From Ruegeria conchae (GTDB lineage: Bacteria > Pseudomonadota > Alphaproteobacteria > Rhodobacterales > Rhodobacteraceae): a DNA stretch of 64,000 nucleotides. A model generated the notes under the pieces. The model had not been told where the DNA came from. It worked only from the letters and a program-made list of their open reading frames with translations, and ran no database searches. Below are positions 61,288-64,000 of this stretch, piece by piece. Both the position numbers and the translations under genes were made by a program. The stretch lies in assembly GCF_000192475.1 (NCBI RefSeq), contig NZ_AEYW01000013.1, forward strand, positions 468,507 through 532,506, in the 5' to 3' direction. The stretch's first letter is position 1. Each line of letters starts with the position of its first letter.

Positions 61288-62490
61288 ATGACAAATTCAT
61301 CCGAACGCCCCCGTATCCGTTTGAAACCCAAGGCCAACGCGCGTGGCCTTCGCCATGGGTTTCCATGGGTCTATGCCAATGACATCGTGACCGACCGCCG
61401 GACTCGAAAAATCGAAGCCGGAGCATTGGCTGTGCTCGAAGATGATAAACGCGCACCCATCGCTCTGGTCGCAGTAAACCCGGCCTCGAAGATCATGTGC
61501 CGGGTGCTGGATCGCGATATCGGGACACAGCTGACCGCGGATTGGTTCGAAACGCGACTTCGCCATGCGCTTGAGATGCGCGAAAACTTGTTTGATGCCC
61601 CATACTTCCGTCTGATCCATGCTGAGGCGGATGGGTTTCCGGGTGTCATCATCGACCGCTTCGGAGATGCCTGCGTGATCCAGCCAAACGCCGCATGGGC
61701 CGAGGCGCATCTCGATGCGCTGACCGACGCGCTGGTCAAAGTCACCGGGGTATCTACGGTGTTGAAAAATGCCTCGGGCCGCACGCGCGGTTTGGAAGGG
61801 CTGGACGATCTCAGCCTGGCCCTCCGCGGCACTGCGCCCGAGGCACCGCTGCCGGTGCCCATGAACCGTGCAACATATATGGCCGACCTGACGGGCGGGC
61901 AGAAAACCGGCCTGTTTTATGACCAGCGCCCCAATCATGCGTTTGCCGCCAAGCTGGTTCGCCCCGGTGCGCGTGTACTGGATGTTTTTAGTCATGTCGG
62001 TGGGTTCGGCTTGGCCATGCTGGCGGGCGGCGCGGCACACGCCGTGTCGGTTGATGGATCGGCAGCCGCTCTGGAATTGGCGGCAAAGGGCGCTGAGGTA
62101 TCAGGGTTTGCCGACCGTTTTCAGACCCGTCAAGGGGATGCCTTCGATGTGCTGGCCAAGCTGGGGGAAGAGGGTGCAGAATTCGACGTTGTAATCTGTG
62201 ACCCTCCAGCCTTTGCCCCCTCGAAACAGGCGCTGGACGCAGGCTTGCGCGCGTATGAGCGCATCGCACGTCTGGCAGCACCGCTGGTCAAGCCCGGCGG
62301 TTACCTTGGCCTCTGCTCCTGTTCTCATGCCGCTGATTTGGGACGATTCCGTGATGCGTCTTCGCGCGGGATCGGACGCGCAGGGAGACGAGCCCAACTG
62401 ATCCATACCGGATTTGCGGGCCCTGACCACCCGCAACTGCCGCAACTAGCCGAAAGCGGTTACCTCAAAGCTGTGTTCTACCGGCTGTGA
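61288..62490 (+). CDS. Class I SAM-dependent rRNA methyltransferase, RlmI-like
   Basis: 400 residues from ATG 61288. N-terminal PUA domain (RIRLKPKANARGLRHGFPWVYANDIV, about 6-80, cited as HGFPWVYANDI), then a central RRM-like part and a Rossmann methyltransferase domain with VLDVFSHVGGFGLAMLAGGA (SAM motif I), VDGSAAALELA, DVVICDPPAFAPSK (motif IV) and a late LGLCSCSHAADL containing Cys residues. This matches RlmI, which methylates C1962 of 23S rRNA, and related RlmI/RlmK-type enzymes. The stop codon overlaps the PIN gene start (GTGA). Confidence 0.9.
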   Translation: MTNSSERPRIRLKPKANARGLRHGFPWVYANDIVTDRRTRKIEAGALAVLEDDKRAPIALVAVNPASKIMCRVLDRDIGTQLTADWFETRLRHALEMRENLFDAPYFRLIHAEADGFPGVIIDRFGDACVIQPNAAWAEAHLDALTDALVKVTGVSTVLKNASGRTRGLEGLDDLSLALRGTAPEAPLPVPMNRATYMADLTGGQKTGLFYDQRPNHAFAAKLVRPGARVLDVFSHVGGFGLAMLAGGAAHAVSVDGSAAALELAAKGAEVSGFADRFQTRQGDAFDVLAKLGEEGAEFDVVICDPPAFAPSKQALDAGLRAYERIARLAAPLVKPGGYLGLCSCSHAADLGRFRDASSRGIGRAGRRAQLIHTGFAGPDHPQLPQLAESGYLKAVFYRL

Positions 62491-63029
62491 AAGCGGTTCT
62501 GGATACCTGCGTCATCTATCCAACGGTGATGCGAGAAATGTTGCTGGGCGCCGCCAAGCTTGGCCATTTTACACCTGTCTGGTCCGCGCGCATCTTGGAA
62601 GAATGGGCCCGCGCGGCGCGCAAACTCGGCCCGGAGGGCGAAGTACAGGCACGTGCCGAAATCGCACTGGTTCAGGCAAATTGGCCAGATGCCGAGCATC
62701 CTGCCGCACCCGGAGCGGAGCAACGTCTATGGTTGCCGGATGCGGCAGATATCCACGTTCTGGCAACAGCAGTCACAAGCTCGTCGGATGCCATAGTCAC
62801 CGTCAACGCCAAGGACTTCCCAAAAAACATCCTTGCCGAAGAAGGGCTTGATCGGCGCGACCCCGATGGGTTGCTGCACGGTTTCTGGCTTTCGGATCCA
62901 GAAGGCATGTCGCAAATCGCTACCAGCGTTCTGTCAGTCGCCAACCGCCTATCGGGCGATAACTGGACATTACGCACACTGATGAAGAAAGCACGGCTGC
63001 CAAGACTAGGCAAAGCGCTCGCCGACTGA
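62487..63029 (+). CDS. PIN-domain protein (RSP_2648-like)
   Basis: 180 residues starting with GTG 62487 that overlaps the methyltransferase stop codon by four bases. The N-terminal VLDTCVIYPTVMREMLLGAA and middle DAADIHVLATAVTSSSDAIVTVNAKDFP carry the acidic residues of the PIN nuclease fold (Asp6, Asp and Glu of the four-residue cluster). Proteins like this are found in Rhodobacterales under the name RSP_2648 family. Neighbouring DNA has no antitoxin gene (the adjacent genes are an rRNA methyltransferase and a membrane protease), so a toxin-antitoxin role is not supported. Confidence 0.85.
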   Translation: MKAVLDTCVIYPTVMREMLLGAAKLGHFTPVWSARILEEWARAARKLGPEGEVQARAEIALVQANWPDAEHPAAPGAEQRLWLPDAADIHVLATAVTSSSDAIVTVNAKDFPKNILAEEGLDRRDPDGLLHGFWLSDPEGMSQIATSVLSVANRLSGDNWTLRTLMKKARLPRLGKALAD

Positions 63030-63040
63030 CGCAGGATTTT

Positions 63041-63090
63041 CTTCATCTGGCCAAAAATACTCCGGGGTGTGCGAGGGGCTGGCCCCTCGC
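63041..63090. repeat. Extragenic palindromic element with hairpin, second copy
   Basis: CTTCATCTGGCCAAAAATAC (63041-63060) continuing to CCGGG at 63062-63066 is a half-copy of the arm seen at 24801-24823 (GCCAGATGAAG with an adjoining ATATTT-type segment). It is followed by GCGAGGGGC-TG-GCCCCTCGC (63071-63090), a perfect nine-pair stem. It lies between convergent genes, as the first copy does, and probably ends transcription. Confidence 0.65.
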
Positions 63091-63097
63091 TTCCAAA

Positions 63098-63787
63098 CTA
63101 ACCACCAACGCCCCACTTTTGTTCCAACACCTCCAACGCTGCAATCCGCTCATCCGTTTTCGGGTGGCTCATCAGCCAGGCTGGTGCTACGCCTGCACGC
63201 TGTTGTGTCAGATCTTCAAGCTTGTGGAACAATGACTTCTGCGGCCCAATCCCAATTCCGGCTTTTGTCAAAAGCGCCGCGGCATACTCATCTGCCTCAT
63301 ACTCGTCGCCACGCGACAATCGCGAGGCCAACAGATGTGTCAGCATATTCGCGATCCACGCACCGATGAACGGAATAAAACGGTTCAACAGCATCATCAA
63401 CGCCGCCCGCAGCGCATTCTGGCCGGAAAAATCGATCATGCGCCGCCGGGCGTGTCCCAGTGCTACATGCCCAAGCTCGTGCGCGATGACGCTCGCCATT
63501 TCTTCTGCCGAAACCTCGCCATTGTGAAACTTTCGATAGAATCCACGCGTAATGAAAATGCGTCCATCAGGGGCTGCCAGACCGTTCACCGGATCGATTT
63601 CGTAGATGTAGACTGGCACACGATCGATTTCCAAAGCTGCCGCCAATCGGTCGGTCATACGTTTGAGAGCGGGATCAGCCAACTCAGTCGATTTTGCATC
63701 AAGCTCGCGATGCGTGCGCCAAACAGAAATCCGATACATGACGACGGCATAGGCGATGGCCAGCAAGATGGGTGATAATCGGAGCAT
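63098..63787 (-). CDS. M48-family metalloprotease, membrane-bound
   Basis: 229 residues. One N-terminal membrane helix (MLRLSPILLAIAYAVVMYRI) and a second hydrophobic region after the active site (LRAALMMLLNRFIPFIGAWIANMLTHLLA). The zinc motif HELGH (VIAHELGHVALGHARRR) and the third ligand in GDEYEADEYAAALL are complete. It resembles HtpX/Oma1-type proteases that degrade membrane proteins. It converges with the PIN gene, separated by the repeat, and is unrelated to the periplasmic M48 gene at 32654-34015 apart from the active site. Confidence 0.9.
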   Translation of the reverse strand: MLRLSPILLAIAYAVVMYRISVWRTHRELDAKSTELADPALKRMTDRLAAALEIDRVPVYIYEIDPVNGLAAPDGRIFITRGFYRKFHNGEVSAEEMASVIAHELGHVALGHARRRMIDFSGQNALRAALMMLLNRFIPFIGAWIANMLTHLLASRLSRGDEYEADEYAAALLTKAGIGIGPQKSLFHKLEDLTQQRAGVAPAWLMSHPKTDERIAALEVLEQKWGVGG

Positions 63788-63872
63788 GTGTTAGATATGG
63801 GCGGCCCGCCCTGTAGAGGCAAGCCGCTATTCCAGATACAGGCCCGATTGGAGGGTGTTGCGTAGACGATTG

Positions 63873-64000
63873 CTACTGACTTGGCGTTGGCAACTGAAGG
63901 TTCGAGTGGAACTCTGAAAGCAACTGCTTAGTCAAAGCCGCGCCCTTTGAAGCTTCGAAAAACGCATGTTCGGCCTCTTTCTCTGCGACCAAGGTGTCAA
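63873..64000 (-). CDS. C-terminal end of a gene running off the right edge
   Basis: A minus-strand frame is open from the right edge and ends at TAG (63873-63875), giving about 41 residues: ...DTLVAEKEAEHAFFEASKG and then AALTKQLLSEFHSNLQLPTPSQ. The other two minus-strand frames have stops in this stretch, and the composition is soluble and helical like a real protein end. No family is recognisable. It would be transcribed toward the M48 gene with an 85-base gap. Confidence 0.45.
   Translation of the reverse strand, partial: DTLVAEKEAEHAFFEASKGAALTKQLLSEFHSNLQLPTPSQ

Noticed and set aside
62487..63029. Toxin-antitoxin module with the PIN protein as toxin
   Set aside because: There is no small antitoxin gene upstream; the protein is co-translated with an rRNA methyltransferase and is longer than typical VapC.

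Overview
The window reads as chromosomal DNA of a marine alphaproteobacterium of the order Rhodobacterales, most likely a Roseobacter-group organism close to Ruegeria or Phaeobacter. The grounds are the end of a Rhodobacter-type gene transfer agent cluster next to cysE, a pyruvate dehydrogenase operon with a lipoyl domain fused to E1-beta, 5-aminolevulinate synthase behind an FNR-type box, TRAP transport genes and many families typical of this order. This assignment is inference from gene content. I saw no rRNA, tRNA, CRISPR array, insertion sequence or prophage integrase; the region is mostly ordinary core genome, densely packed.

Layout. 1-3.2 kb: last genes of the gene transfer agent cluster, a DksA/TraR-type zinc finger protein, cysE, and a 46-residue membrane peptide gene with its own promoter. 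3.2-9.8 kb, minus strand: pgk, ftsB-like, then pdhA-pdhB-DUF5076-pdhC and a potassium-channel-like gene. 10-16.1 kb: two overlapping cyclophilins, aquaporin, an Fe(II)/2-oxoglutarate oxygenase, bactofilin with an M23 peptidase, a ferritin-like DUF455 protein and a Bcp peroxiredoxin. 16.2-24.8 kb: a large AsmA/DUF3971 protein, queA, an MFS transporter, DUF924, a coiled-coil membrane protein and lpdA (E3). 24.9-34 kb: M20 dipeptidase, hemA, a RodZ-like protein, ispG, a ligand-less Rieske-like protein, a CHAP lipoprotein, a DsbA-like protein and a BepA-like M48 protease. 34-43.3 kb: aminotransferase, cell-wall amidase, PBP1A, prfB, M50 protease, amidase, DUF2189. 43.3-46.9 kb: XRE regulator and ilvB-ilvH behind an attenuator. 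47-55.4 kb: second Fe/2OG oxygenase, VOC protein, and a two-component system divergent from a TRAP transporter. 55.4-64 kb: VOC, leucyl/arginyl-transferase, RDD, DUF2852, DUF4440, glnE, rRNA methyltransferase, PIN protein, M48 protease and the end of one more gene at the right edge.

How genes work together. The E1 and E2 subunits of pyruvate dehydrogenase (4-8 kb) and its E3 subunit (23.4 kb) are 15 kb apart but carry the same palindrome, TAGTTTA-N4-TAAACTA, 24-32 bases before their start codons, so they probably form one regulon. The cell envelope is well represented: FtsB, bactofilin/M23, RodZ-like, amidase, PBP1A, AsmA-like, BepA-like and CHAP proteins. The ilvB leader encodes a short peptide with Leu-Val-Val-Ile-Val codons ahead of an intrinsic terminator, a classical attenuator. 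The TRAP operon is probably controlled by the divergent Cache-type sensor kinase and its NarL-type regulator.

The most unusual item is the gene at 30359-30931. It aligns along its whole length with the Rieske subunit of cytochrome bc1, yet all four iron-sulfur ligands are gone, both disulfide cysteines remain, and the twin-arginine export pair has become Lys-Lys. Other items worth a second look are the shared PDH operator, the ilvB attenuator, the paired HalD/BesD-like oxygenases with intact HxD motifs, a compound extragenic palindrome present twice, and an inverted pair of 17-base sites before the DUF2852 gene.
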